Shown: positions 8,068 to 16,117, numbered from the stretch's first letter. The stretch: DNA of 38,835 nt from Ruminococcaceae bacterium OttesenSCG-928-A16 (GCA_030267215.1 JAJDJP010000015.1:1-38835); one strand, 5' to 3'. A program made the numbers and translations. Notes: generated by a model not told the origin, from the letters alone.

Positions 8068-9144
8068 ATGCCAGAACTTGCCCCCATTGCGGCCCCCTTG
8101 CTTGCGTGGTACCACCAAAACCGGCGCATTTTGCCGTTTAGAGAGGACCCCACCCCCTACCACATATGGGTAAGCGAAATTATGCTGCAACAAACCCGTG
8201 TAACGGCGGCCCTGCCCTACTACCACCGCTTTATTACCGAGTTACCTACCATAGCGGCCCTTGCCAACTGTAAAGAAGAAAAGCTGCATAAGCTGTGGCA
8301 GGGCCTGGGCTACTATAACCGGGTGCGCAACCTGCAAAAGGCGGCCAAGGTGGTGGTGGCAGAATATGGCGGCGAGCTGCCCGCCAACTACGAACTGCTG
8401 AAAAAATTGCCCGGCATTGGCGAATACACCGCCGGTGCCATTGCCAGCATTGCTTTTGGCCTGCCACAGGTTGCGGTAGATGGCAACGTATTGCGGGTGT
8501 TTAGCCGCCTGCTGGCAAGCAAAGCCGATATTGCAAAGCCCGAAACCAAGAAGGTGCTTTCGGTGCAGGTGCAGGCGCAGCAGCCCCCGCAAGAGGCGGG
8601 GGATTATAACCAGGCGCTAATGGAATTGGGGGCGCTGGTGTGCCTGCCGGGTACCCCAAACTGCGAAGCTTGCCCGCTTGCACAGCTTTGCCATGGGTAT
8701 AAGCAGGGCATTGCGGCAAGCCTGCCGTGCAAAGCAGCGGCCAAGCCCAAAACCGTTTTACCGGTTTGTGTGCTGGTGGTGCGCCAGGGGCAGCAAGTGC
8801 TGCTGTACCAGCGCCCTAAAAAGGGCCTGCTGGCGGGGCTGTGGGGCCCCCTTACGCTAGAGGGAAAATACACCCTGCCCCAAATAAAAAAAGAACTGGC
8901 AACACGGTTGCCGGGGGCGCAAGTTGTGGGGCCGCTGCCCAAAGCCGAGCATGTGTTTACCCACCGGGTGTGGCAGCTATATGGCTGGCTGTGCGAACTG
9001 CCGCCGGGCACCCCTGCCCCACAGGGCGCTGTTTTGGCAACAGCACAGCAGGTGCAAAGCCAATATTCGGTGCCAAATGCGTTTAAAACGTACCTGCCCT
9101 ATTTGCTGGCAGCAGGCACGCCAAAGGAAAAAGCGAAGCTTTGA
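8068..9144 (+). CDS. mutY: A/G-specific adenine DNA glycosylase
   Basis: A base-excision repair enzyme that removes adenine mispaired with 8-oxoguanine, 358 residues. The catalytic glutamate is E37 in SEIMLQQTRV. The helix-hairpin-helix is LPGIGEYTAGA (about 114-124) and the catalytic aspartate is D138 in VDGNVLRV. The 4Fe-4S cluster ligands fit C-x6-C-x2-C-x5-C (C192, C199, C202, C208). A C-terminal NUDIX-like domain (about 230-345) would recognise 8-oxoG and includes PKKGLLAGLWGPL. AAGGAG lies 5 nt before the start. A 15-bp motif about 78 nt upstream of the ATG recurs upstream of the hemolysin III gene. Confidence 0.94.
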   Translation: MPELAPIAAPLLAWYHQNRRILPFREDPTPYHIWVSEIMLQQTRVTAALPYYHRFITELPTIAALANCKEEKLHKLWQGLGYYNRVRNLQKAAKVVVAEYGGELPANYELLKKLPGIGEYTAGAIASIAFGLPQVAVDGNVLRVFSRLLASKADIAKPETKKVLSVQVQAQQPPQEAGDYNQALMELGALVCLPGTPNCEACPLAQLCHGYKQGIAASLPCKAAAKPKTVLPVCVLVVRQGQQVLLYQRPKKGLLAGLWGPLTLEGKYTLPQIKKELATRLPGAQVVGPLPKAEHVFTHRVWQLYGWLCELPPGTPAPQGAVLATAQQVQSQYSVPNAFKTYLPYLLAAGTPKEKAKL

Positions 9145-9167
9145 TCAAACTACCCATAAATTCGCGG

Positions 9168-9196
9168 TTGTAATATTTGCCTAAAAGAACTATAAT
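9168..9196 (+). promoter_or_regulatory. Sigma-A-type promoter for the small membrane protein gene
   Basis: TTGTAA (9168-9173) and TATAAT (9191-9196) are separated by 17 nt. They lie about 50 nt before the ATG at 9249 and its AAGGAGG site (9235-9241). Confidence 0.75.
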
Positions 9197-9248
9197 AGAA
9201 GTACATATTGTGGCAGTAAGCTGCCAAAAACCCTAAGGAGGTTTGGAC

Positions 9249-9701
9249 ATGGCAATTGGTTCGCAAACCAAAAAGAGGTTGCAAGCCGCAGTTAAAAAGG
9301 CACAAGCGGCACAAAAAAGTGTGTTTAAGGGCAGTAAGCTTGCGGTAGCCGGCGTTATGGCGGCTGGGCTTGCGGCTTTAAATTCTGGCAAGCAGGCGTT
9401 TAGCGCCGCAATGGATTTTAAAGAAGAAGTACTACAAAAAAACAAAAAAACCAAAGGAGAAATCAGCATGAAAAAATCGACCTTTGTAACATTACTGGTG
9501 GTTTTTGCCGCCATTGCCGGCGCACTGGGTGCACTGTATTTTTACGTTTTGCGCCGCGAAAAAGAGCTAGACGAGTACGAGCAATTGCTGTTTAGCGAAG
9601 ATTTTAACGATGAAATACCGGCCGAATATACCGAAGATGTGGCCGAGGACGTGGTTGAAGAAAAACCTGCCAAGGCAACAAAGGCCAAAGCCAAAGCATA
9701 A
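9249..9701 (+). CDS. Small single-pass membrane protein with two possible starts
   Basis: Unrecognised gene, 150 residues from the first ATG. Residues 1-73 are basic and Ala-rich (KKRLQAAVKKAQAAQKS) with a weakly hydrophobic patch (AVAGVMAAGLAAL). A strong membrane span follows (about 78-100: FVTLLVVFAAIAGALGALYFYVL). It ends in an acidic tail (DEYEQLLFSEDFNDEIP) and a Lys/Ala-rich end (KATKAKAKA). An in-frame ATG at 9468 has its own AAAGGAG 8 nt upstream. It would yield a 77-residue product beginning MKKSTFVT, so a short and a long form may both be made. The gene has its own promoter and terminator. Function unknown; it may be a membrane scaffold or a phasin-like helper. Confidence 0.7.
   Translation: MAIGSQTKKRLQAAVKKAQAAQKSVFKGSKLAVAGVMAAGLAALNSGKQAFSAAMDFKEEVLQKNKKTKGEISMKKSTFVTLLVVFAAIAGALGALYFYVLRREKELDEYEQLLFSEDFNDEIPAEYTEDVAEDVVEEKPAKATKAKAKA
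9453..9470 (+). promoter_or_regulatory. Internal ribosome site and in-frame ATG
   Basis: AAAGGAG (9453-9459), an 8-nt spacer and ATG (9468-9470) lie within the coding frame of the previous feature. The spacing is as good as at most true starts in the window. It marks the junction between the basic N-terminal part and the membrane span. Confidence 0.6.
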
Positions 9702-9713
9702 ATTAAAACCCAT

Positions 9714-9746
9714 GGCGCAGAACTTCAATTGGTTCTGCGCCTTTTT
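9714..9746 (+). terminator. Rho-independent terminator
   Basis: A 10-bp perfect GC-rich stem (GGCGCAGAAC/GTTCTGCGCC) with an 8-nt loop, followed by TTTTT. It lies just after the small membrane protein gene. Confidence 0.92.
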
Positions 9747-9892
9747 AATGCCAGCAAAGGGGCTGTGCTACATAGTTTAGCTAGGGCAAGTTAATACTTT
9801 TAGTATTTTAATGGTGCGTTTAAACAAAATATGCCGTAATTAAAAATAGTAAACCAAAACAATATATAATTTTACAAAAAAAGAGGGGAACC

Positions 9893-10582
9893 ATGAACAA
9901 ACCAAAAGGGGCAGGTATTGCGGGGCGCCCGCTAAAACAATATACCAAAGGGGAAGAAGTATTTAACGCGGTTAGCCATGGCGTGGGCGCACTGCTTGCC
10001 ATTGTGGGTGGCAGCGTGGTGGTAACACTGGCGGCCATTTTTGGTGGCACGCGCGAGGTTGCCGCCTGCACCATTTATGCGGTATCGCTGGTGCTGCTTT
10101 ATTGCATGAGCACCCTCTACCACGCCTTCCCCTTTCCACGGGTAAAGCGCATCTTTCGCATTTTCGATCATTCGACGGTGTTTATTTTAATTGCGGGCAC
10201 CTACACCCCTTTTATGCTTATTACGTTGCAGGGCAAGGGCAAAGGGCTGGCAATATTTATTGTGGTGTGGGTAGCGGCTTTGCTGGGCATTGTGCTTAAC
10301 AGCATTAGCGTTAACAAGTTTGCCAAGGTATCGCTGGTGTTGTACATTGCCATGGGGTGGAGCGTTATTTTTGCCATTGGCGACGTTGTGGCGGCACTGC
10401 CACGGGGCGGCGTAATACTGCTGTTTTTGGGCGGGGTTGCCTACACCGGCGGGGTGGCTTTTTATGTGGCTAAAAAAATTAAATATATGCACTCGGTTTG
10501 GCATTTGTTTGTGCTGGCGGGTAGCATTTTGCACTACTTTTGTGTGGTGTTGTATGTACTGCCCTCGGGTGTGGCGGCATAA
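9893..10582 (+). CDS. Hemolysin III / PAQR-family membrane protein
   Basis: A predicted seven-span integral membrane protein of 229 residues in the HlyIII/YqfA (PAQR-like) family. Family marks seen: EEVFNAVSHGVGALLAIVG before and in the first helix, LYCMSTLYHAF after the second, FDHSTVFILIAGTYTPF in the third, and the C-terminal HSVWHLFVLAGSILHYF. The conserved histidines and aspartate form the family's metal-binding set. The start follows GAGGGG. The family name is historical; in most bacteria the role is unclear, probably in membrane homeostasis. It carries the shared 15-bp motif about 79 nt upstream and converges on the malic enzyme gene. Confidence 0.9.
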   Translation: MNKPKGAGIAGRPLKQYTKGEEVFNAVSHGVGALLAIVGGSVVVTLAAIFGGTREVAACTIYAVSLVLLYCMSTLYHAFPFPRVKRIFRIFDHSTVFILIAGTYTPFMLITLQGKGKGLAIFIVVWVAALLGIVLNSISVNKFAKVSLVLYIAMGWSVIFAIGDVVAALPRGGVILLFLGGVAYTGGVAFYVAKKIKYMHSVWHLFVLAGSILHYFCVVLYVLPSGVAA

Positions 10583-10600
10583 AAAGTGTATGCCGCAAAA

Positions 10601-10635
10601 AACAAGGTTTACCTACGCAATAGGTAAACCTTGTT
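10601..10635. terminator. Perfect hairpin after the hemolysin III gene
   Basis: Arms 10601-10615 and 10621-10635 (AACAAGGTTTACCTA and its complement) are perfectly paired over 15 bp with a 5-nt loop. No good T run follows, so it is likely a 3'-end or stabilising hairpin rather than a classic terminator. A related hairpin occurs at 10831-10867. Confidence 0.6.
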
Positions 10636-10636
10636 G

Positions 10637-10676
10637 AGCTTGTCAAAAAAGTGAGGTTTCACTTTTTTGACAAGCT
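10637..10676. terminator. Long perfect hairpin with T-rich arm
   Basis: Arms of 18 bp (10637-10654 and 10659-10676, beginning AGCTTGTCAAAAAAGTGA) with a 4-nt GGTT loop. The A6/T6 tracts lie inside the arms. It sits between convergent genes and could stop transcription from either side. The flanking region to 10914 holds further inverted repeats (10682-10692 with 10728-10738; GGGGAAG/CTTCCCC near 10751-10779) and no gene. Confidence 0.6.
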
Positions 10677-10830
10677 GATTGCAATATTTTGAGGAAAACA
10701 CCCGTTCTTATAAAATACATGTTTACGTCAAAATATTGATTATTTATAATGGGGAAGAGGGCCGTAGCCCCACTTCCCCAAGCCCCATTCCCCGCTTTTA
10801 AGGGCGGAATAGAGGTTCTTTGACAGTCTG

Positions 10831-10867
10831 AACAAGGTTTACTTATGCTTGATAGGCAAACCTTGTT
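10831..10867. terminator. Second copy of the AACAAGGTTTAC hairpin
   Basis: Arms 10831-10846 and 10852-10867 share AACAAGGTTT...AAACCTTGTT with the hairpin at 10601-10635 but have diverged in the inner stem. On the plus strand it is followed by TTTT. It lies 48 bp beyond the malic enzyme stop, so it may also close that gene on the minus strand. Confidence 0.55.
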
Positions 10868-10914
10868 TTAATGTAGAAATAAAATAGCTGGCCTGGTGCG
10901 CAGCAGGTACTATT

Positions 10915-12090
10915 TTATGCTTGTGCAACACCGGTATCGCGCGCGGCCTGCGCAACGGCTTGCGCCACATTTTGCGCAACTTGTGGGTTAAAAGCACTGG
11001 GGATAATATTTTCCTCATTCAACTCTTGTGGCAAAATGGTGTTTGCAATGGCGTGGGCGGCGGCAATTTTCATTTCGCTGTTAATATCGCGCGCGCGTAC
11101 CGAAAGCGCCCCCTTAAACACACCCGGAAAAGCCAACACGTTATTTACTTGGTTTGGCATATCGCTGCGGCCGGTTGCCATAACCCGCACGCCTGCCTGT
11201 TTTGCCAGGGTATAGTCAATTTCGGGCACGGGGTTGGCCATGGCAAACACAATGGCGCCCGGTGCCATGCTGGCTGCCATGGCGGGGGTTAGCGCCCCCC
11301 CAACCGAAACCCCAATAAACACATCGGCGCCCTGCACAGCATTGGAAAGGGTGCCGCTAATGCCTTGCTGGTTGGTAATGTTGCACAACATTTGTTTGTG
11401 GTGCAGTATGCCTACCCCGCGGTTTTTGTGCAAAATACCGTGCTCGTCGCAGGCGATGATATTTTTTACGCCAGCGGCCAACAACATTTTTATAATGGCG
11501 GTGCCGGCGGCACCCGGGCCGTTTAAAACCACCTTAATTTCTGGCATGGTTTTACCGGTAATTTTTAAAGCATTAATAAGGGCGGCGGTTACCACAATGG
11601 CGGTGCCGTGCTGGTCATCGTGAAAAACCGGAATATCCAGTTCCCGCTCCAGCACTTCCTCTATCAAAAAGCAATCGGGCGAAGCAATGTCCTCGAGATT
11701 GATACCGCCAAAACCGGGGGCAATTAACTTCACGGCTTTAATTACTTCATCGGGGTCGGTGGTATCCAGGCAGATGGGGAAAGCGTTTACCCCTCCAAAG
11801 GCTTTAAACAAAATGCTTTTGCCCTCCATAACCGGCAGGGCGGCGGCAGGGCCAATATTGCCAAGGCCCAGCACGGCGGTGCCGTTGGTTACCACCGCAA
11901 CCATGTTGCCTTTGGTGGTGTAGGTGTAGGCGTCGGCCGGGTTTTGGTGTATTTTTTTGCAGGGCTGGGCTACGCCGGGGGTATAGGCGGTGCTTAAATC
12001 GTCCCGGGTGGCCAGCGGCACCGTGCTGGTAATTTCTAGTTTGCCTTTGTGCTGGGCGTGCAGCTCCAGCGCTTTTTCGTAATAATCCAT
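10915..12090 (-). CDS. NAD(P)-dependent malic enzyme
   Basis: Oxidative decarboxylation of L-malate to pyruvate and CO2 in the cytoplasm. The protein is 391 residues, the size of bacterial short-form malic enzymes without a phosphotransacetylase domain. Motifs seen: STAYTPGVAQPC near the N-terminus, GNIGPAAALPVMEGKS, the metal site region INLEDIASPDCF and FHDDQHGTAIV, the Rossmann motif LNGPGAAGTA, and FAMANPVPEI. A longer frame reaching upstream to 12351 was rejected. The ATG at 12090 (MDYYEKALEL) matches the family start and has AGGAGGGG 8 nt before it. It is divergent from the LDH2-type dehydrogenase, which suggests linked malate/pyruvate metabolism. Confidence 0.93.
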   Translation of the reverse strand: MDYYEKALELHAQHKGKLEITSTVPLATRDDLSTAYTPGVAQPCKKIHQNPADAYTYTTKGNMVAVVTNGTAVLGLGNIGPAAALPVMEGKSILFKAFGGVNAFPICLDTTDPDEVIKAVKLIAPGFGGINLEDIASPDCFLIEEVLERELDIPVFHDDQHGTAIVVTAALINALKITGKTMPEIKVVLNGPGAAGTAIIKMLLAAGVKNIIACDEHGILHKNRGVGILHHKQMLCNITNQQGISGTLSNAVQGADVFIGVSVGGALTPAMAASMAPGAIVFAMANPVPEIDYTLAKQAGVRVMATGRSDMPNQVNNVLAFPGVFKGALSVRARDINSEMKIAAAHAIANTILPQELNEENIIPSAFNPQVAQNVAQAVAQAARDTGVAQA

Positions 12091-12196
12091 TGGTAAAACC
12101 CCTCCTGTTATGTGTGCTATAGCTGCGAAAAAGTTTTTGGGTGTTTTTGGCTTTTTGGAGCCGCAGATACCAAACGCTGCGATATAGCCTTGCACT

Positions 12197-12226
12197 ATTA
12201 TACCTAAATAAGCAGGCAGTGCACAA
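12197..12226 (-). promoter_or_regulatory. Promoter for the malic enzyme gene
   Basis: On the minus strand: TTGTGC (12221-12226), 18-nt spacer, TATAAT (12197-12202). It predicts a leader of about 100 nt. No riboswitch was recognised in the leader. Confidence 0.7.
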
Positions 12227-12234
12227 GGTGTGCA

Positions 12235-12255
12235 GGTATAAAACGCATTTATACC
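12235..12255. promoter_or_regulatory. Palindrome upstream of the malic enzyme promoter
   Basis: GGTATAAA and TTTATACC are perfect inverted arms around ACGCA. The site lies just upstream of the -35 box of the malic enzyme promoter, within the 442-bp divergent region 12091-12532. That position suits an activator or repressor site. No regulator gene lies next to it. Confidence 0.4.
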
Positions 12256-12376
12256 AGTATAGCAAAACATATAATTGCTACCCAAAAAGTAGGCGGCTGC
12301 TAAAGATAAGACGTTAAAACCCGGCGTTTGCTTAAAGCGATAAAAAAGCACGGCAAAAATTGTGGATAATGGCAGG

Positions 12377-12405
12377 TTGATTTAGATGGTTTGCTATGGT
12401 AGTAT
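12377..12405 (+). promoter_or_regulatory. Possible promoter for the LDH2-family gene
   Basis: TTGATT (12377-12382), 17-nt spacer, TAGTAT (12400-12405). The -10 is imperfect. The leader would be about 120 nt, with no recognised structure. Confidence 0.4.
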
Positions 12406-12532
12406 GAGGGCGAAATTGGAAAAAATGCGTGTTGCTGTAGGGTAAAGAGGTTGAGTTTTTTGCCATCAATAGCCAGCGCCTTAACCCCAGCTGCAAAAAC
12501 CAAATACCATACAGAAAGGGAAGGAACACAAA

Positions 12533-13627
12533 GTGGCAGAATATAAAATATTGGATTATGAAAAAACAAGGGAGCTTTGCCTGCAAATTTTTGAAAAATA
12601 CGGGTTTAGCAAACCGGAATGCGAAACCATTGTAGAGATATTGCTGGCGGCAGATTTAGCTGGGATAGAATCTCATGGCATCCAGCGCTTGGTGCGCTAC
12701 CACAATGGCATGAAGATGGGCGAAGTAGACATAAAAGCCAAGCCCGAAATCGTGCACGAAACACCGGTTTCGGCTGTTGTTCATGCGCACAAGGCAATGG
12801 GGCAGGTGGTGTCTAAATGGGCAATGGAACTTGCCATAGAAAAGGCGAAAAAAACCGGGATTGGTATTGTTACGGTAAGCCACTCGAACCATTACGGTAT
12901 TGCGGGGTACTACACCCGCATGGCGGCCGATGCTGACATGATGGGCATTTGCATGACCAATACCGAGGCCATTATGGTGCCCACTTTTGGCAAGCAGGCC
13001 ATGCTGGGCACCAACCCCATTGCGGTTGCCATGCCGGCCACACCAACGCCCTTTGTGTTCGACGCTGCCACCACAGTGGTGCCGCGCGGCAAGCTGGAAG
13101 TGTACAATAAAAAAGGGCAGGCGGTGCCGCTGGGCTGGGTAATAGATAATAATGGAGCGGATACCAGCGATGCAGGCTATGTGCTGGAAAATATTATTGC
13201 CAAAAGCGGTGGTGGTATTTTGCCGCTGGGTGGCTCGGGGGAATTGAACTCTGGCTATAAGGGGTATGGTTTTGGCCTTATTTGCGAATTGTTTACTGCC
13301 ATTGCTGCCGGTGGCGCTACCAGCAACCACGCTGTAGAAGATGGAAAAAATGAAATTTCGCATTGCTTTTGGGCAATCGATTACGGTATTTTTGGAAACA
13401 AGCAGCAAATGAAGGAAAACTTTTCGGCATTTTTGCAGGAGCTGCGCGATTCTTATAAAGCAGAGGGACAAAGTAGGGTGTATATCCATGGCGAAAAAGA
13501 GCTGGAATCGGAAGTGGAAAAGTGGGCGGAGGGCTTGCCGGTAAACCAAAAAACCTTTGGCGAAATACAGGCCATTGCCGCCGAGATGGGAGTGGACAGC
13601 ACCCCCTATATTGGCACACAATTTTAA
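12533..13627 (+). CDS. LDH2/malate dehydrogenase-family NAD(P)-dependent oxidoreductase
   Basis: A 2-hydroxyacid dehydrogenase of the LDH2/MDH2 (YlbC/ComC/AllD) family, unrelated to classic LDH, 364 residues. Family marks: ADLAGIESHGIQRL near residue 40, the catalytic histidine region VSHSNHYGIAGYY, GTNPIAVAMPA, FDAATTVVPRGK and the cofactor segment PLGGSGELNSGYKGYGFG. The likely substrate is malate or a related hydroxyacid, supported only by the divergent malic enzyme. The start codon is GTG, preceded by AAAGGGAAGG. A terminator hairpin follows at 13651. The long frame on the opposite strand is a shadow. Confidence 0.88.
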   Translation: MAEYKILDYEKTRELCLQIFEKYGFSKPECETIVEILLAADLAGIESHGIQRLVRYHNGMKMGEVDIKAKPEIVHETPVSAVVHAHKAMGQVVSKWAMELAIEKAKKTGIGIVTVSHSNHYGIAGYYTRMAADADMMGICMTNTEAIMVPTFGKQAMLGTNPIAVAMPATPTPFVFDAATTVVPRGKLEVYNKKGQAVPLGWVIDNNGADTSDAGYVLENIIAKSGGGILPLGGSGELNSGYKGYGFGLICELFTAIAAGGATSNHAVEDGKNEISHCFWAIDYGIFGNKQQMKENFSAFLQELRDSYKAEGQSRVYIHGEKELESEVEKWAEGLPVNQKTFGEIQAIAAEMGVDSTPYIGTQF

Positions 13628-13650
13628 CGCTTACTAAGTATAAAAAAGCA

Positions 13651-13689
13651 CAGCGACCGGGTTGCTAACAAAGCAGCCCGGCTGTTTTT
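13651..13689 (+). terminator. Rho-independent terminator after the LDH2-family gene
   Basis: Arms 13651-13666 and 13672-13684 form a GC-rich stem with a small bulge, a 5-nt loop and a TTTTT tail. Confidence 0.8.
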
Positions 13690-13757
13690 GCCAATAAAAA
13701 AGCTTGCCGCACAGTGGCGCTGCCTTTGCATTGCATAAAGATGTTAAAAGGGCTGCG

Positions 13758-13795
13758 CAAAATAAAACCGGGCACCGCTAAAGGGCGGCACCCGG
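13758..13795 (-). terminator. Terminator of the nucleoside/DHAP-shunt cluster
   Basis: On the minus strand an 11-bp stem (arms 13785-13795 and 13768-13778) includes two G-U pairs that form only in the minus-strand RNA. TTTTATTTT follows. It closes the ten-gene cluster just after the deaminase gene. Confidence 0.85.
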
Positions 13796-13832
13796 ATACG
13801 AAGGCCAGAATAGAATTGCTGCGAAAAAGGCG

Positions 13833-15113
13833 TTACTGTTGTTGCATGCGGCGGATAATTTCGTTTGCCTTGGCATAAATTTCGGCAGGGTTGGTGCCCA
13901 CAAAATATTCGCCGTTTTGGTACAAAATTTGGCCGTTTACCATGGTAAGTTTCACGTTTTGTTTGCTGCCACTGTACACCAAATTGCGGGTAAGATTATT
14001 TAACGGCTGCATGTTGGGCTGCTGCAAATCAATTACAATTAGGTCTGCCAATTTGCCCACGGCAAGGTTATCGCAATTGGGCAGGCCCATGGCACGCGCA
14101 CCGGTGCAGCAGGCCATTTCCAGCACGGTATCGGCGTTAAGGGCGGCGGCGTCTTGCAGGCTTAGCTTTTGCAGCACGGTAGCCAGGTACATCTCGCGGA
14201 ACATGTCCAGCGCATTGTTGCTGGCGGGGCCATCGGTGCCAAGGGCAACGGGTATGCCCATGTTTAGCATTTTTTGCACTGGCGCAATGCCGCTGGCCAG
14301 TTTGCTGTTGCTGCCGGGGTTGCTAACCACATACAGGCCACGGTCTTTGGTAATTTTCAAATCCTCGTCGCTCATGTGTACACAGTGAAAGCCCCCGCCG
14401 CCATAATTAAAAATACCCAGCTGGTTTAAATAGGCGGTGGGCGTGGTGCCGTTGCGTGCTATGCACTGCTGTACCTCGGGCAGCGTTTCAGAGTTATGGG
14501 TGTACACCGGCGATTGGTAGCGGTCGGCTAAATCCGCTACGCCCTCTAGCAGCTGGCGGCTGCAGGTATATTCGGCGTGGAAACTAAGCTGGTAGCTAAT
14601 GCGCTCGTGCAGGGCGTTAAAGTGCAAAAAGTCGTTTTCTAACGTTTGCAGGCTGCCGGTAAAATTGCTTAACGCGCCGCACAATACGGTGCGAAACCCG
14701 GTATCGATAGAGGCCTGGGCATTTTCCTCTAAAAACATGTACATGTCAAAGTTGGCGGTAATGCCGCTGCTTAAATATTCTAATATTGCCAGTTTAGAAA
14801 GCCAGTACACGTCCTCCCCCGTTAGCTTTGCCTCCATGGGGAACACCTGCTTGTCCAGCCATTCCAGCAGGGGAAAATCGTCGGCATAGCTGCGCAAAAA
14901 TGTCATGGCAGAATGGGTGTGTGCGTTTTTAAAACCCGGCAAAATAAGGTTGCCGCCCAGGTCAATTTGCTTATCGAACAAAAGGGCAGGTGGTGCCCCC
15001 GAGGCGCTGCCCGCATAATATACACGGTTGCCAAGGGTCCACAGTTCGCCTTGCATTACAGCCGGGCCGTTTTCCATGGTGCAGATATTCGCGTTATAAA
15101 AACGGACGTTCAT
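13833..15113 (-). CDS. MTA/SAH-deaminase-like amidohydrolase
   Basis: A cytoplasmic metal-dependent hydrolase of the TRZ/ATZ-MtaD type, 426 residues, probably converting an adenine nucleoside such as 5'-methylthioadenosine, 5'-deoxyadenosine or adenosine to its inosine form. Seen: the metal pair in KNAHTHSAMTFLRSYADD, the glutamate region THNSETLPEV, HCVHMSDED, SNSKLASGIAPV and the metal aspartate in ALGTDGPASNN. These match the methylthioadenosine/S-adenosylhomocysteine deaminase pattern closely. One difference is Ser for the common His before NPGSN. AAAGGAGG precedes the start by 9 nt. It is the last gene of the cluster, 44 nt after the second permease. Guanine or other aminohydrolase activity is the alternative. 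Confidence 0.8.
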   Translation of the reverse strand: MNVRFYNANICTMENGPAVMQGELWTLGNRVYYAGSASGAPPALLFDKQIDLGGNLILPGFKNAHTHSAMTFLRSYADDFPLLEWLDKQVFPMEAKLTGEDVYWLSKLAILEYLSSGITANFDMYMFLEENAQASIDTGFRTVLCGALSNFTGSLQTLENDFLHFNALHERISYQLSFHAEYTCSRQLLEGVADLADRYQSPVYTHNSETLPEVQQCIARNGTTPTAYLNQLGIFNYGGGGFHCVHMSDEDLKITKDRGLYVVSNPGSNSKLASGIAPVQKMLNMGIPVALGTDGPASNNALDMFREMYLATVLQKLSLQDAAALNADTVLEMACCTGARAMGLPNCDNLAVGKLADLIVIDLQQPNMQPLNNLTRNLVYSGSKQNVKLTMVNGQILYQNGEYFVGTNPAEIYAKANEIIRRMQQQ

Positions 15114-15157
15114 GGTGGGGAGCCTCCTTTGGTAGCCATTGGTTTATGGCCAATAAT

Positions 15158-16117
15158 TTACCGCTTGCTTTTGTCGTACACCTCGCCCAGGGCGCGCGGG
15201 GCACGGTTGTTTTTAGAGAAAAAGATAAGCAAAAGAAGGGTGAGAATGTAAGGCAGGGTCATGGCTAAATCCGAAAAGCTGCTGGAAAGCTGAAGAACCT
15301 TTACCAGCTCGTACGCGCCCGAGCGGGCAAACCCAAAAATAAGGCAGGCGGCCAGGGTTGGTACAATTTTCCAGTTGCCAAAAATAAGCGCGGCAATGGC
15401 AAGGTAACCGGCGCCCATGTAAACGCTGGCGCTAAAAGTGCCAGAGATAGAATAGGCAAAGCACATGCCGCCAAGCCCTGCCAAAGCCCCCGAAAACATA
15501 ACGGCGCCAAACCGCACCTTGTTTACGTTTACACCGGCAGTATCTACCGCTTGGGGGTTATCGCCACAGGCACGCAGGTGCATGCCGTAACGGGTGCGGT
15601 ACAAAATGTACCAGCAAATAGCGGCCAGCACCAAAATAATGGGTACAAAAACATAAAAATTGGTAAAGAGTGCCCCCACAACCGGGATATTGCTAAGGCC
15701 GGGAACGGTTACCCGAGGGAACACGCTTAGCATAAATTTATCGCTGGGTTTGCCAAAGGCGCTGGTGTTAATTTGGCTGGTTAAAAAGCTGGTAAGGGCC
15801 AGCGCCACAATGTTAACCACCACGCCGCTAATAACCTGGTTGGCTTTAAACTGAATACATAGCAGGGCGTGCAGCATAGAGAAAAGCGCACCCCCCACCA
15901 TGGCAACAACAAGCGAAAGATAAATGGGAATTTGCGAGTGGGCGCCAAACAACGGGGCGCACAGTGCCACAAATAACCCGCCCGAAAAAGCCCCAAAACC
16001 AAGCAGGCCCTCTAGCGCAAGGTTGGTAATGCCGCTGCGCTCGCTATAAATGCCGCCAATGGCAATAATAAGTAAAGGTATTGCATAAGAAAGGCCGTCG
16101 ATAATAACAGTATTCAT
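15158..16117 (-). CDS. Nucleoside ABC transporter permease, second subunit (NupQ-like)
   Basis: An integral membrane permease of the BPD_transp_2 (ribose/nucleoside) class, 319 residues with about nine hydrophobic helices. The start PLLIIAIGGIYSERSGITNLALEGLLGFGAF is the typical NupQ/YufQ pattern. The conserved cytoplasmic loop for the ATPase is MHLRACGDNPQAVDTAGVNVNKVR. It overlaps the preceding permease gene by 4 nt, so translation is coupled. The likely substrate is a purine nucleoside, judged from the BMP-type binding protein and the catabolic genes around it. Confidence 0.9.
   Translation of the reverse strand: MNTVIIDGLSYAIPLLIIAIGGIYSERSGITNLALEGLLGFGAFSGGLFVALCAPLFGAHSQIPIYLSLVVAMVGGALFSMLHALLCIQFKANQVISGVVVNIVALALTSFLTSQINTSAFGKPSDKFMLSVFPRVTVPGLSNIPVVGALFTNFYVFVPIILVLAAICWYILYRTRYGMHLRACGDNPQAVDTAGVNVNKVRFGAVMFSGALAGLGGMCFAYSISGTFSASVYMGAGYLAIAALIFGNWKIVPTLAACLIFGFARSGAYELVKVLQLSSSFSDLAMTLPYILTLLLLIFFSKNNRAPRALGEVYDKSKR

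Noticed and set aside
10583-10914. CRISPR array
   Set aside because: The two similar hairpins are about 230 bp apart, not regularly spaced short repeats with unique spacers, and no cas genes are present.
12656-13621. A 321-residue frame on the minus strand
   Set aside because: It lies wholly opposite the well-supported LDH2-family gene, has no ribosome site and shows no family motif.
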